Origin: Domibacillus indicus
GTDB lineage: Bacteria; Bacillota; Bacilli; Bacillales; Domibacillaceae
DNA length: 64,000 nucleotides
Assembly (NCBI RefSeq): GCF_023715895.1
Contig: NZ_JAMBOO010000004.1
Coordinates: 345,955-409,954, forward strand
Reading direction: 5' to 3'
Shown: in pieces, positions 18,641 through 26,866 of the stretch
Layout of the letters: every line of letters begins with the position of its first letter
Numbering within the stretch: position 1 is the stretch's first letter
Made by a program: the position numbers and the translations under genes
Notes under the pieces: generated by a model
Database searches by the model: none
Seen by the model: only the letters and a program-made list of their open reading frames with translations
Told to the model about the DNA's origin: nothing

Positions 18641-18752
18641 GGCCGGAAAAAGCGGATCAGGGCCGGATTATCGTCCGTAATGGCCGGAAAAAAGAGAATC
18701 CGGCCATCCTGCAAGCTTTTCCGACCCATATTTTTATTTTCCGGCCCAAACA
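18641..18752. repeat. GGCCGGAAA repeat cluster C
   Basis: Forward copies near 18642 (ggccggaaaaa), 18661 (gggccggatta) and 18682 (ggccggaaaaa). Inverted copies near 18701 (tccggccat), 18718 (ttttccgaccc) and 18737 (ttttccggccca). The architecture is the same as in clusters A and B, again between convergent genes and just past a terminator. Confidence 0.85.
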
Positions 18753-18769
18753 AGGAGGTTTTCGGTCCC

Positions 18770-19780
18770 TTACCTTGTAATAAACATTTGTGTATAGTAC
18801 CGGTTATAAACCCCAACACCAATTTCTTTAAAATCCGGATTTAAAATATTGCTTCGGTGTCCGGGACTGTTCATCCAGCCTTCCATCACAGCTTCTGCAT
18901 CCGCATAACCAGCGGCAATGTTTTCACCGGCGGCTGAGTAACGAAGTCCAAAGTCTGTTAACATATCAAATGGGCTGCCGTATGTCGGGGAGTTATGGTC
19001 AAAATAACCCCGGTCGTGCATATCCTTTGATTTCGTCCGTGCAACAAAGCTGACGTCATTTGCCAGTTTAACAGGGGCCAGACCGTATTTCGCCCGCTCC
19101 TCGTTTACAAGCTGTCCGATCGCTTTTTCAGTGGCGTTCGGCACAAAGGAAGGATCAATCGTGTAGTCCGGTTTTTCATCCGTTCCTAAAAAGTTATCAA
19201 TATTGAGCATGAAAATGGCCATTTGTCCGCGTGATACAATGCCGTCTGGATTGTACTGGTTATTGCCAACGCCGCTTGTCAGGCCATTGGCTGCCAGCGC
19301 ATTAATATAAGAAGCGTAAGGATGAGAAGTGGGTACATCGGTAAATGGCACATCAGGCGTTCCGCTTAACCCAAGAGCTCTTACAACAGTGCGGGCAAGC
19401 TCCGCGCGTGTCACTTTTGTATCCGGATAAAAACGATTGCCAAGTTCGAATACGTTCTGGTAAGCATAGTAGGCGATGTACGGAAAAGCAGCCTGGCTTG
19501 GGGCAACATCAGAATAAGGAAGTTTCGCATCTTCATAGCCGTCAATGCCTTGAACACGCCCTAAAAAAATCGTACTCTGGGCTCGTGTTACCGGATCGTT
19601 TTGGCGGAATGTCCCATCAGGAAAACCGGCAATGAGCCCGCGGGTGGCCATTTCTTCTACGGCTTCGTACGCTTTTTCATTAGGATGTACATCCGGGAAG
19701 GCAGCGGCGTCTGCTGAGTGGTTCCAAAATGAGCCTGTCAAAAGCAGTCCGGTCAACAAAGTAGCTAACTTATTCTTCAT
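18770..19780 (-). CDS. SLH-anchored CAP (SCP/PR1) domain protein
   Basis: The 336-residue protein starts at ATG with GGAGGG upstream. It has a signal peptide (residues 1-26, ending ADAAA) and three SLH repeats over residues 27-200 (AGFPDGTFRQNDPVTRAQS, FYPDTKVTRAELART, TSGVGNNQYNPDGIVSRGQM). A C-terminal CAP domain follows from ATEKAIGQLVNEERAKYG, with SKDMHDRGYFDHNSP, GENIAAGY and MNSPGHRSNILNPDFKEIGV. CAP-domain proteins of this bacterial type (YkwD-like) are secreted and of uncertain activity. The SLH part would fix it to the wall polymer. The gene is monocistronic and divergent from the riboswitch-controlled SLH gene. Confidence 0.9.
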   Translation of the reverse strand: MKNKLATLLTGLLLTGSFWNHSADAAAFPDVHPNEKAYEAVEEMATRGLIAGFPDGTFRQNDPVTRAQSTIFLGRVQGIDGYEDAKLPYSDVAPSQAAFPYIAYYAYQNVFELGNRFYPDTKVTRAELARTVVRALGLSGTPDVPFTDVPTSHPYASYINALAANGLTSGVGNNQYNPDGIVSRGQMAIFMLNIDNFLGTDEKPDYTIDPSFVPNATEKAIGQLVNEERAKYGLAPVKLANDVSFVARTKSKDMHDRGYFDHNSPTYGSPFDMLTDFGLRYSAAGENIAAGYADAEAVMEGWMNSPGHRSNILNPDFKEIGVGVYNRYYTQMFITR

Positions 19781-19921
19781 TTTATTCCCTCCGTTTCTTG
19801 TTTATGTATTATCCTATAAAACAATACCCCGTCCCATGAATTTGTAAAAGTCAACCAGTTCATAAATCAGCGATATTCCGGTTGTTTTTTTCGTTTATCT
19901 ATTTCATTTTATAAGAAATCT

Positions 19922-19929
19922 GCCGATAA
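19922..19929 (+). promoter_or_regulatory. SigD-like -10 element upstream of the riboswitch
   Basis: GCCGATAA is the same octamer as in the SigD-type promoter at 8777, placed just before the c-di-GMP aptamer. The -35 position (ttca, 15 bp upstream) is poor, so this is tentative. Confidence 0.35.
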
Positions 19930-19934
19930 ACCTG

Positions 19935-20017
19935 TTAGGGTACAGCCGTAGAAATGCGGTGCCACAAAGCTACAGGGGCTAAAGCGGTAAGCCAGGCCAG
20001 CCAGCTGCCATGCCCTA
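19935..20017 (+). ncRNA. c-di-GMP-I (GEMM-I) riboswitch aptamer
   Basis: The closing stem pairs ttagggta (19935-19942) with tgccctaa (20010-20017). Inside are the hallmarks of the GEMM-I class: the gtgccacaaagctacagggg-ctaa segment, equivalent to gacGCAAAgcc..ggccTAA, and the tetraloop-receptor stem gccagccagctgcc. It resembles the second copy at 62533. It lies directly upstream of the ribosome binding site of the SLH gene at 20040. With no terminator between, translational control by c-di-GMP is likely. Confidence 0.85.
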
Positions 20018-20039
20018 AAGACAGAAGGAGGAACAGGGA

Positions 20040-21575
20040 ATGAAGAAAAAATGGACATCAGCCGTTGCAGCCGTGCTTGCAGCAGGCGTTATGTTTTCAG
20101 GAGAAGGAATCACGTTTGCAGCCCAGGCGGAGAGCACGCCGTACAACGTGCTTGCGAGCAAAAAAGAAAATCAGGGACAAGCGCAGCAATTTAAATCAAT
20201 TGATAAGCAGCTCGATAAAATCGAAGAAAAGCTGCTTCAATACAAAGAGAAAATGAACCAAATCAAGGAAGAAGAAAAGCAAGAGGAAAGCGATGAAACG
20301 GAAGCCGTTGTTCAGCCGGTAATGCCAACACCGACAGAAACACCAGCAGAAGAGCAGACACCAGCTTCAGATGAAACCGTGACAACAAGCGCTGATTCCG
20401 TTGAAGAAACAGAAACAGACAGCGATGACGATTCAACGGTAGAAGAAGGAACAGAAGAAGAACAGGTAGAAAAAGACCTTGAAGGTCAGCCAGGCTACCG
20501 CGGGAAGTTCGGCGCACTCGAAAACCGTTTGAACGCTGTTTCCAAGCAGGTCGCATCTCTTGCGTCAAAAGGAGCAGATGCAGCAGCAGTAGCGGAAAGA
20601 CAAGCCCGCATTGATTCCTTAAAGAAGAACGTAGCAGCGGTTCTTGCATCCATCGGCCAAATTGAAAAAGAGGTTCAAGCGGAAATCAAAGCGGATAAAA
20701 CCGTGAAGGAAAAAGCAGCGAAAAAAGGCGTCGCGCTGACAAAGAGCTGGACAATCAAGTTCAGCAAAAGCCTGGATGCAGACACATTGTCTACACTGGA
20801 CCTTGTTGTGATGGATGCAGCGGGAAGCCTTGTAGAAACAACCTTTACGTATTCCGACAAAACAAAATCAATCACGCTGACTCCGCTTCAGCCATACCAA
20901 AAAGGCGTAACATACACGCTTTACATCGGTAAAGGCATTGAAGGCGCAAACGGCATACCGCTCAAACACACGGTAAAAATGGATTTCACAACGACAACCG
21001 GCACAACCGCTGCGGCAAGCATCAAAGCAGCTGGGTTTTCTGATGTGTCGGACCGCTACCAGGAAGCAGTGCAGGCAATGGTCGACCAGGGGATTACATC
21101 CGGTGTTGGCGGTGGTAAGTTTGGCATCGATCAGCAAATTAAACGGGTTGATGCAGCTGTGATGCTGGCAAAAGCATTAAAGCTTGAGACAGGTTCTGCG
21201 CCAAGTGCAGGATTTAAAGACGTGCCAAAACGTGCGCAGGCAGCAGTCAACGCGCTTGTAAAAGCGGGCATTCTTTCCGGCAAAACAGCGACAACGTTTG
21301 GTGCCGACCAAACATTGACACGTGGGGAACTGGCGATTATTTTAACGCGTGCGCTTAAACTGTCAGGGGATTCCACAACACTTGCATTTAAGGATGTGCC
21401 GGCACGCTATGAAGCGGCCGTGAAAGCGATGGTTGCCAACGGCATTACAAACGGCAAAACAGCGACCGCTTTCGGCACAACGGATCCGGTTAAACGCGGC
21501 GACTTTGCGGTGTTCTTCCATAGAGCGCAGCAGCAGCCAGCGATCCAGGATTTAGAAGTAGTCGATATTTATTAA
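20040..21575 (+). CDS. c-di-GMP-controlled SLH protein with coiled coil and Ig-like domain
   Basis: The 511-residue protein starts at ATG 20040 behind AGAAGGAGG. A signal peptide covers residues 1-28 (ending TFAAQA). Next come a Lys/Gln/Glu-rich helical coiled-coil segment (about 45-85), an acidic Thr/Glu/Pro linker (85-155), a second helical region, and an SbsA-type Ig-like module (about 230-325: SWTIKFSKSLDADTLS to MDFTTTTGT). Three C-terminal SLH repeats follow (about 335-500), two of them ending KTATTFGADQTLTRGELA and KTATAFGTTDPVKRGDFA. It is thus a rod-like surface protein held on the pyruvylated wall polymer. The riboswitch in its leader ties expression to c-di-GMP, which suggests a role in adhesion, matrix or the motile/sessile switch. 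Confidence 0.9.
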   Translation: MKKKWTSAVAAVLAAGVMFSGEGITFAAQAESTPYNVLASKKENQGQAQQFKSIDKQLDKIEEKLLQYKEKMNQIKEEEKQEESDETEAVVQPVMPTPTETPAEEQTPASDETVTTSADSVEETETDSDDDSTVEEGTEEEQVEKDLEGQPGYRGKFGALENRLNAVSKQVASLASKGADAAAVAERQARIDSLKKNVAAVLASIGQIEKEVQAEIKADKTVKEKAAKKGVALTKSWTIKFSKSLDADTLSTLDLVVMDAAGSLVETTFTYSDKTKSITLTPLQPYQKGVTYTLYIGKGIEGANGIPLKHTVKMDFTTTTGTTAAASIKAAGFSDVSDRYQEAVQAMVDQGITSGVGGGKFGIDQQIKRVDAAVMLAKALKLETGSAPSAGFKDVPKRAQAAVNALVKAGILSGKTATTFGADQTLTRGELAIILTRALKLSGDSTTLAFKDVPARYEAAVKAMVANGITNGKTATAFGTTDPVKRGDFAVFFHRAQQQPAIQDLEVVDIY

Positions 21576-21580
21576 TGAAT

Positions 21581-21630
21581 AAACGAAAGGAGCTGTCCCG
21601 GATAGGGCAGCTCCTTTTCGTTTATTTTTT
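21581..21630. terminator. bidirectional terminator between SLH and SH3 genes
   Basis: Long inverted repeat aaacgaaaggagctg.. / ..cagctccttttcgttt with T runs on both sides; it serves the convergent genes at 20040 and 21622. Confidence 0.9.
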
Positions 21631-22338
21631 TGTCAGCTTGATTAATTCAGAAGTCGTTTTACCATTGTAAGTGCCCTTAATAAAGCCAACGTTCGCCGCA
21701 TAGTAGCTGACATAGCCATCATTTGATTTAATCGTCACAACACCCGTGAACTTGCCGGCTGCTGTCGTTAACGTGCCGCCGGTTCCTGTGATTTTATAAA
21801 CGATGCTTTCATCAAAGGCATCGGTCCACGTTTTGCCGGTTTTGATTGGGTAAGCAATTTCCATGTAGTATTCAGACTCCGGCCAGCCAATATAAAGCCC
21901 CTTATTGTTTTCATAGACGAGGTATGTGCCGCCAGCTGCACTGTCGCTCCATTGATCCCAGCCACTGTATTTACCTTTGTAAACACTTTTAGTTGTTTCA
22001 CCACCTGATTTATACGTGTACACCTTCGTTTTGTCCATTAAGTAGCTGTACATACGCAGGTACTTCGATGAAACGTAGCCGCGTTTTCCTTTAAAGGCAA
22101 TTTGGCTCCAGCCGCTCTTGGACTGTGAATAAACCGACACCGACACATTGTTTTTCAGTGAACCAATAACCTTATAGTTCGTTCCCGGGCCGCTTCGGAC
22201 GTTCAACACACCGCTGTCAATGCTGACGTAGCCAACTTTTGCGCTGGCTGCATTTGATTTGGCGGGCTGCAGGCCGAGTGCAACAGAAAGAGCCAAAATA
22301 AAGGCCAAAGTAAAATAAACAAATTTGTTCTTTTTCAT
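21622..22338 (-). CDS. secreted bacterial SH3 protein with shared C-terminal domain (copy 1)
   Basis: The 238-residue protein has a signal peptide (residues 1-31, FTLAFILALSVALG..NAAS). An SH3_3 domain covers about 35-97 (VLNVRSGPGTNYKVIGSL with SGWSQIAFKGKRGYVSSKYL). A C-terminal domain of about 140 residues starts at YLMDKTKVYTY. Bacterial SH3 domains often bind peptidoglycan or other wall polymers. The C-terminal domain is shared with the protein at 26867 (near-identical layout) and more distantly with the truncated SLH gene at 12777; I do not recognise it as a named family. Two such genes flank the pectinesterase gene in direct orientation. ATG start with AAAGGAG; a TATAAT lies on the minus strand at 22369-22374. 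Confidence 0.85.
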   Translation of the reverse strand: MKKNKFVYFTLAFILALSVALGLQPAKSNAASAKVGYVSIDSGVLNVRSGPGTNYKVIGSLKNNVSVSVYSQSKSGWSQIAFKGKRGYVSSKYLRMYSYLMDKTKVYTYKSGGETTKSVYKGKYSGWDQWSDSAAGGTYLVYENNKGLYIGWPESEYYMEIAYPIKTGKTWTDAFDESIVYKITGTGGTLTTAAGKFTGVVTIKSNDGYVSYYAANVGFIKGTYNGKTTSELIKLTKK

Positions 22339-22530
22339 TCTTCATTCTCCTTTATCGGTAATAGGAATATTATACTATGGTAGAATCGAATTTTCTCAGA
22401 AAAATGAAAAAAAGGAAAAAATAATAACAATGAATGGTTAGGTGTTTTTCCTTTTAAAGGAAATAAAGGTATGTAGAAGACTTTTTAACAATTTCATAAA
22501 AGAAAAACAAAACAAGGGATAACAGCCAGT

Positions 22531-22619
22531 TTGTTCTAAATAAAGAAAAAGTATAGACGTTTTGTTCTTTATAAGATACTATTAATCTGTCATTTTTTTG
22601 AAAGAACAATTTGTTCTTT
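22531..22619. promoter_or_regulatory. repeated TTGTTCTTT boxes, candidate operator
   Basis: ttgttctaa at 22531, ttgttcttt at 22562, and the inverted pair aaagaacaa-t-ttgttcttt at 22601-22619. Copies one and two are 31 bp apart, close to three helical turns. They lie 100-190 bp upstream of the pectinesterase start in otherwise non-coding DNA, which suggests a regulator-binding site. The regulator is unknown. Confidence 0.5.
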
Positions 22620-22722
22620 ATACATAATATAACCAGCCAGTAAGTGAAGAGAATTCCATTAAAAAGAAGACTCTTTTCATGCTCAAAAGATAGAAGCTGA
22701 GTTGTGGGAGAGAGGTAACATA

Positions 22723-25700
22723 ATGAAAAAAGTATCACGATGGTCAATAAGTGTGATTTTAGTGGCATCAGCTATATCCGGAAATATTGGAACAACAGCC
22801 CGGGCTGACGACACCTATTTGATGAATGATGATTTTGAAGGAGCATCCTGGTCTTTAAATCCGACAGATGTGGCAACTGCCAGCTTAGGCCCCTACAATG
22901 TATCAGTGAGCAGCAATAAAGGGGCAGCATGGGCCTATAATGCACAAGACAATTACGCACAGATTACAAGCGATCCGCTGCGCGAAGGCAATCATGCGAT
23001 CAAGCTGTACGACAATCAGGACGGGGCAGCGGATAAAGGCGGGGCAACACGCATCTATAACCGAAGCTTTACTCCACAAACAGCAGGGAAAACGGTCATC
23101 ACGGAGTTTGATTTTATGGCGGAAAAAGTGGGCTCAAGCACCCGGTTCCGCTTAACAAACGCCGGGATCAACACCGCCCTTGCGTCCCTTGAATTGGATG
23201 GAAAAGGACTCGTTTACCGAAAAGCAGATGGAACAACCGCTTCTTTGCTGCCGTCGGTTCAGGCCAGCACATGGTATCACGTAAAACTCGAAGTAGATAT
23301 GACACGTGAAGTATACAGCGTGTTTGTGAGCGGGGGAGGCACAGCCGAACTGCGCGGCGAGCCATTCTACCAGAAAGTCACGGACTTTGGAAACATCGAT
23401 ATAAATACCGGAAACAGTTCGGTCTCAACACTTTACGTAGACAATATTCAAGTATATAACCCGTCCATTGTGCCAGCGGCGCCAGCAGGGGTAAACGCAG
23501 AAGCAGGCAATACGCAGGTGAAGCTTTCCTGGGATCCGGCAAGTGATGCTTCTTTCTATACGGTGAAAAGAAGTACATCGCCAGACGGGCCTTATACGAC
23601 GGTTCAGTCGAATATAACGGATCTGACATTTCGGGATACAGGCTTACAGAACGAAACAACCTATTATTATAAAATCAGCGGCGTAAACTCGGTCGGAGAA
23701 GGGGCGGGGTCGGCTGCGGTCAGCGTAACACCTTCTTCTGCTGTTCCACTGCCGCAAGCACCGGCAGGCATTTCCGCTTTATCACGAAATGCATCTATTA
23801 ACCTTGCATGGGAAGCCGTGCAGGGGGCGGATTCTTATACAATCAAGCGCAGTACGTCACCGGACGGCCCATTTACAGAAGCAGCTTCAAACGTTACAAC
23901 ACCGTTCTATTGGGAAAAAGGGCTTAATAACGAAACAACCTACTATTATAAAGTGCAGGCAAATGGGATAGGCGGACAGGGACCTGATTCAGAAATCATC
24001 TCTGTGACGCCGGCCGCCCCGCAGCTGCAGCCGACAAACGTGACGGCTCAATCTGGAGATCAGCGGGTTGACCTGGCCTGGAGTCCGGCTGAATCGGCTG
24101 GCTCTTACATCGTAAAAAGAAGCACAACAGACGGCGGACCCTATACAACGGCAGGCAAAACGAGCTCGCTCTCTTTTACGGACACAGATGTTCAAAATGG
24201 CGGCCGCTATTACTACGTTGTAACAGCCGTTAATGGAACAAACGAAAGCATGATTTCAGACCAGGTAAAAGGAAATCCAGAGAAAGAAACGGCCGGAGCG
24301 CCAAAAGCGCCAGCTGGCTTCCAGGCAGAGACGGGCGATCAATCCATCGAATTAACATGGGGAAAAAGTGAAGGAGCGTCTTTTTACACGGTGAAAAGAA
24401 GTGAAACGAGCGGCGGACCGTATACAACGGTAGCCGAAAAGCTGACTTCTTCCTCTTATACAGATCCTGAAGCCGTAGAAGGAAAAACGTATTACTATGT
24501 TGTATCGGCATCGAATGAAAAAGGAGAAAGCCGCCTAGCTGATGAGCAGGCAGCGGAAGCCGCTCAGGTAATCCAGGTGGCGAAAGACGGAACAGGCGAT
24601 TTTGACACAATCCAGGGCGCTGTTGATTCCATTCCAGCGGACAACGCAAAGCGTGTGGTCATCTCCATTAAAGACGGCCTTTATAAAGAAAAAGTATCTG
24701 TTACACAGCCGTACGTAAGCTTTGCCGGGGAAAGCCGCACCGGGACCGTAATTGAATGGGACGATTACGGCGGCACAAACGGCCAGTCCGGAAATGTCGG
24801 CAGCACGTTTAAAAGCCAGACGGTCGGCGTAACGGGCAATTATTTTACGGCCTCCAACCTGACGATTTTAAACAGCCGGGCGCCTCGTTCTGAATACGGG
24901 ACGGCGGTCGCGCTATCGGTGAAAAGTGACCAGGCGGTATTTGAGCAAGTCAATATCCTTGGCCATCAGGATACCTTATATACAGGCAGCGGCAGACAAT
25001 ACTACCGGGATGCTTATATCGAAGGAGACGTAGACTTTATCTTCGGCGAGGCACCGGCCGTTGTCTTCGACAGAAGTGAAATACGCAGCGTAGGAACGAA
25101 CGGATATGTAACAGCTGCGGCTCAGGCGAAAGAAAGCGATCCGGGTATTGTCTTTTTAAACTCCCGCCTGACAAAAGCGGATTCCGCGACAAAGGTGTAC
25201 TTAGGAAGACCGTGGAAAAATTATGCCGATACCACGTTTATTAATACGTGGATGGATTCTCACATTATGGCGCAGGGCTGGTCAGAATGGTCCGGTAAAC
25301 TGAACCATGAGCAGGCGAGCTATGCGGAGTATAACAGTACGGGACCAGGCGCCAATGCCAAAAGCCGCGTCAGCTGGTCGAAGCAATTAACTGCAGCCGA
25401 AGCGAGCGAATTGACTGTGCCGCGTATTTTTGAAGGCTGGAACCCGGCCCAAAAAACCGTGCCGCACTACAATGACGGGCAAGTAGAAGTAAAGCATGAA
25501 GTAAGCTTTTATACAGATAACGGCTCCGTTGTTCAAACACAAACGGTCGGTGATCAGGAAACAGCGGTAAAACCAGCTGATCCAGCAAAAGAAGGCTACA
25601 CATTCGCCGGCTGGTATACGGATGAACAGGGACAAAATGCCTTTGACTTCACACAGCCAGTGACAGGAGATCTTACTTTATATGCCCGCTGGGAACCAGT

Positions 25701-26802
25701 AACGGGAGAAATATCAGCGCCGGGAAAACCAGAAATAGAAGTGACAAAGGATACAATGGATGCAGCGGGTGATACAATCAAGCTGACAGCCCCAGAAGCA
25801 GCAACTGGAGCTAAGTTCATATTTACACCTGCTGCATGGGACGCTATTAAAGCGGCTGAAAAAGATGTAACGCTGAACATAAACGGAGCTGCTGTCATAA
25901 TTCCAGTGAAAAGCCTTCTTGCCATCAGCGAGGCCACAAATAACAACACTACCGTGACCCTTGAAATGAAAGAAGCGAAAGATGAGAAAACAGATGCCGA
26001 ATTTACATCAGATATCTTGAGCATCGAGGTTGTAGACAGCCGAACAAATCAAACAGTACCATCTGCCAGTGACCCGATCCGTATTGCGATAAGTATGGCG
26101 GACAATGCTTCTGCCGCTGTGCAGCAAGTTCAATTTGGTGCGTCATATAATGAAGAAACTGGTCAGTGGCAGTATGCAGGAGGCAAGCTTGAAGGCAGCG
26201 ACTGGGTGATCGAAACAAGAAAGCTTACGTCCTTCGCTCTCCTCCAAAACAGCCGGACATTTGATGATATTCAGTTACATTGGGCACAGGCACCGATTGA
26301 GCAGCTGGCTTCCCGCTTTATCGTCTATGGAACATCAGACACAGAGTTCTCGCCGGATGAATCCGTGACACGTGCACAATTCACTGTATTGCTTGCCCGG
26401 ATGCTGAATATCCCGACTACCGAATTAACAGGTACATTCAAAGATGTGACAGAACGCCAGGCCTGGTCTGCCGCTTATATTGAAGCAGCAGAGAGAACGG
26501 GTATTGTCAGCGGCTTCCCGGACGGAACCTTCCATCCGGGCCAGGTGATCACACGCCAGGAAATGGCTGCTATGATCGTTCGGGCCATGAAAGTAGAAAA
26601 TCCGGACGTGATTCAAAGTACCGAGCCGCCGATTGTCTTTAAAGATGCGAGTGGCATTAGTCCAAGATTCAAAGAGGAAATTCAAATCGCTGCCCGTGCC
26701 GGCTTGATCAAAGGCCGCAACAACGGAAACTTTGACCCGCTTTCAGACGCGACACGTGCCGAAACAAGCGCGATTTTGTATCGGATTTTAACGAAGCAAT
26801 AA
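22723..26802 (+). CDS. SLH-anchored multidomain pectinesterase
   Basis: The start is ATG 22723, behind GAGAGAGG (a TTG at 22702 is less likely), giving 1359 residues. Signal peptide 1-29. A concanavalin/LamG-like sandwich occupies about 30-245. Four fibronectin III modules span about 250-610; each starts like PAGVNAEAGNTQVKLSWD and ends with a YYYK or YYYV strand. A CE8 pectinesterase domain covers about 615-920, with GDFDTIQGAVDSIP, the catalytic GHQDTLY (about 747), DFIFG (about 770) and LGRPWKNY (about 826), so the active residues are present. An InlB/Flg_new-type repeat (GYTFAGWYTDEQGQNAF) is at about 945-985. Three C-terminal SLH repeats end the protein. It would demethylate pectin at the cell surface, which points to a plant-associated or plant-debris life style. 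Confidence 0.93.
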   Translation: MKKVSRWSISVILVASAISGNIGTTARADDTYLMNDDFEGASWSLNPTDVATASLGPYNVSVSSNKGAAWAYNAQDNYAQITSDPLREGNHAIKLYDNQDGAADKGGATRIYNRSFTPQTAGKTVITEFDFMAEKVGSSTRFRLTNAGINTALASLELDGKGLVYRKADGTTASLLPSVQASTWYHVKLEVDMTREVYSVFVSGGGTAELRGEPFYQKVTDFGNIDINTGNSSVSTLYVDNIQVYNPSIVPAAPAGVNAEAGNTQVKLSWDPASDASFYTVKRSTSPDGPYTTVQSNITDLTFRDTGLQNETTYYYKISGVNSVGEGAGSAAVSVTPSSAVPLPQAPAGISALSRNASINLAWEAVQGADSYTIKRSTSPDGPFTEAASNVTTPFYWEKGLNNETTYYYKVQANGIGGQGPDSEIISVTPAAPQLQPTNVTAQSGDQRVDLAWSPAESAGSYIVKRSTTDGGPYTTAGKTSSLSFTDTDVQNGGRYYYVVTAVNGTNESMISDQVKGNPEKETAGAPKAPAGFQAETGDQSIELTWGKSEGASFYTVKRSETSGGPYTTVAEKLTSSSYTDPEAVEGKTYYYVVSASNEKGESRLADEQAAEAAQVIQVAKDGTGDFDTIQGAVDSIPADNAKRVVISIKDGLYKEKVSVTQPYVSFAGESRTGTVIEWDDYGGTNGQSGNVGSTFKSQTVGVTGNYFTASNLTILNSRAPRSEYGTAVALSVKSDQAVFEQVNILGHQDTLYTGSGRQYYRDAYIEGDVDFIFGEAPAVVFDRSEIRSVGTNGYVTAAAQAKESDPGIVFLNSRLTKADSATKVYLGRPWKNYADTTFINTWMDSHIMAQGWSEWSGKLNHEQASYAEYNSTGPGANAKSRVSWSKQLTAAEASELTVPRIFEGWNPAQKTVPHYNDGQVEVKHEVSFYTDNGSVVQTQTVGDQETAVKPADPAKEGYTFAGWYTDEQGQNAFDFTQPVTGDLTLYARWEPVTGEISAPGKPEIEVTKDTMDAAGDTIKLTAPEAATGAKFIFTPAAWDAIKAAEKDVTLNINGAAVIIPVKSLLAISEATNNNTTVTLEMKEAKDEKTDAEFTSDILSIEVVDSRTNQTVPSASDPIRIAISMADNASAAVQQVQFGASYNEETGQWQYAGGKLEGSDWVIETRKLTSFALLQNSRTFDDIQLHWAQAPIEQLASRFIVYGTSDTEFSPDESVTRAQFTVLLARMLNIPTTELTGTFKDVTERQAWSAAYIEAAERTGIVSGFPDGTFHPGQVITRQEMAAMIVRAMKVENPDVIQSTEPPIVFKDASGISPRFKEEIQIAARAGLIKGRNNGNFDPLSDATRAETSAILYRILTKQ

Positions 26803-26826
26803 GCGGTGAGCATTAATTGAATAAAT

Positions 26827-26864
26827 AAAAGGAGCTGTCCTGAAAAATGAGGACAGCTCCTTTT
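26827..26864. terminator. bidirectional terminator after the pectinesterase gene
   Basis: aaaaggagctgtcc / ggacagctcctttt inverted repeat. It is closely similar to the terminator at 21581 and is part of the same duplicated block. Confidence 0.9.
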
Positions 26865-26866
26865 AC

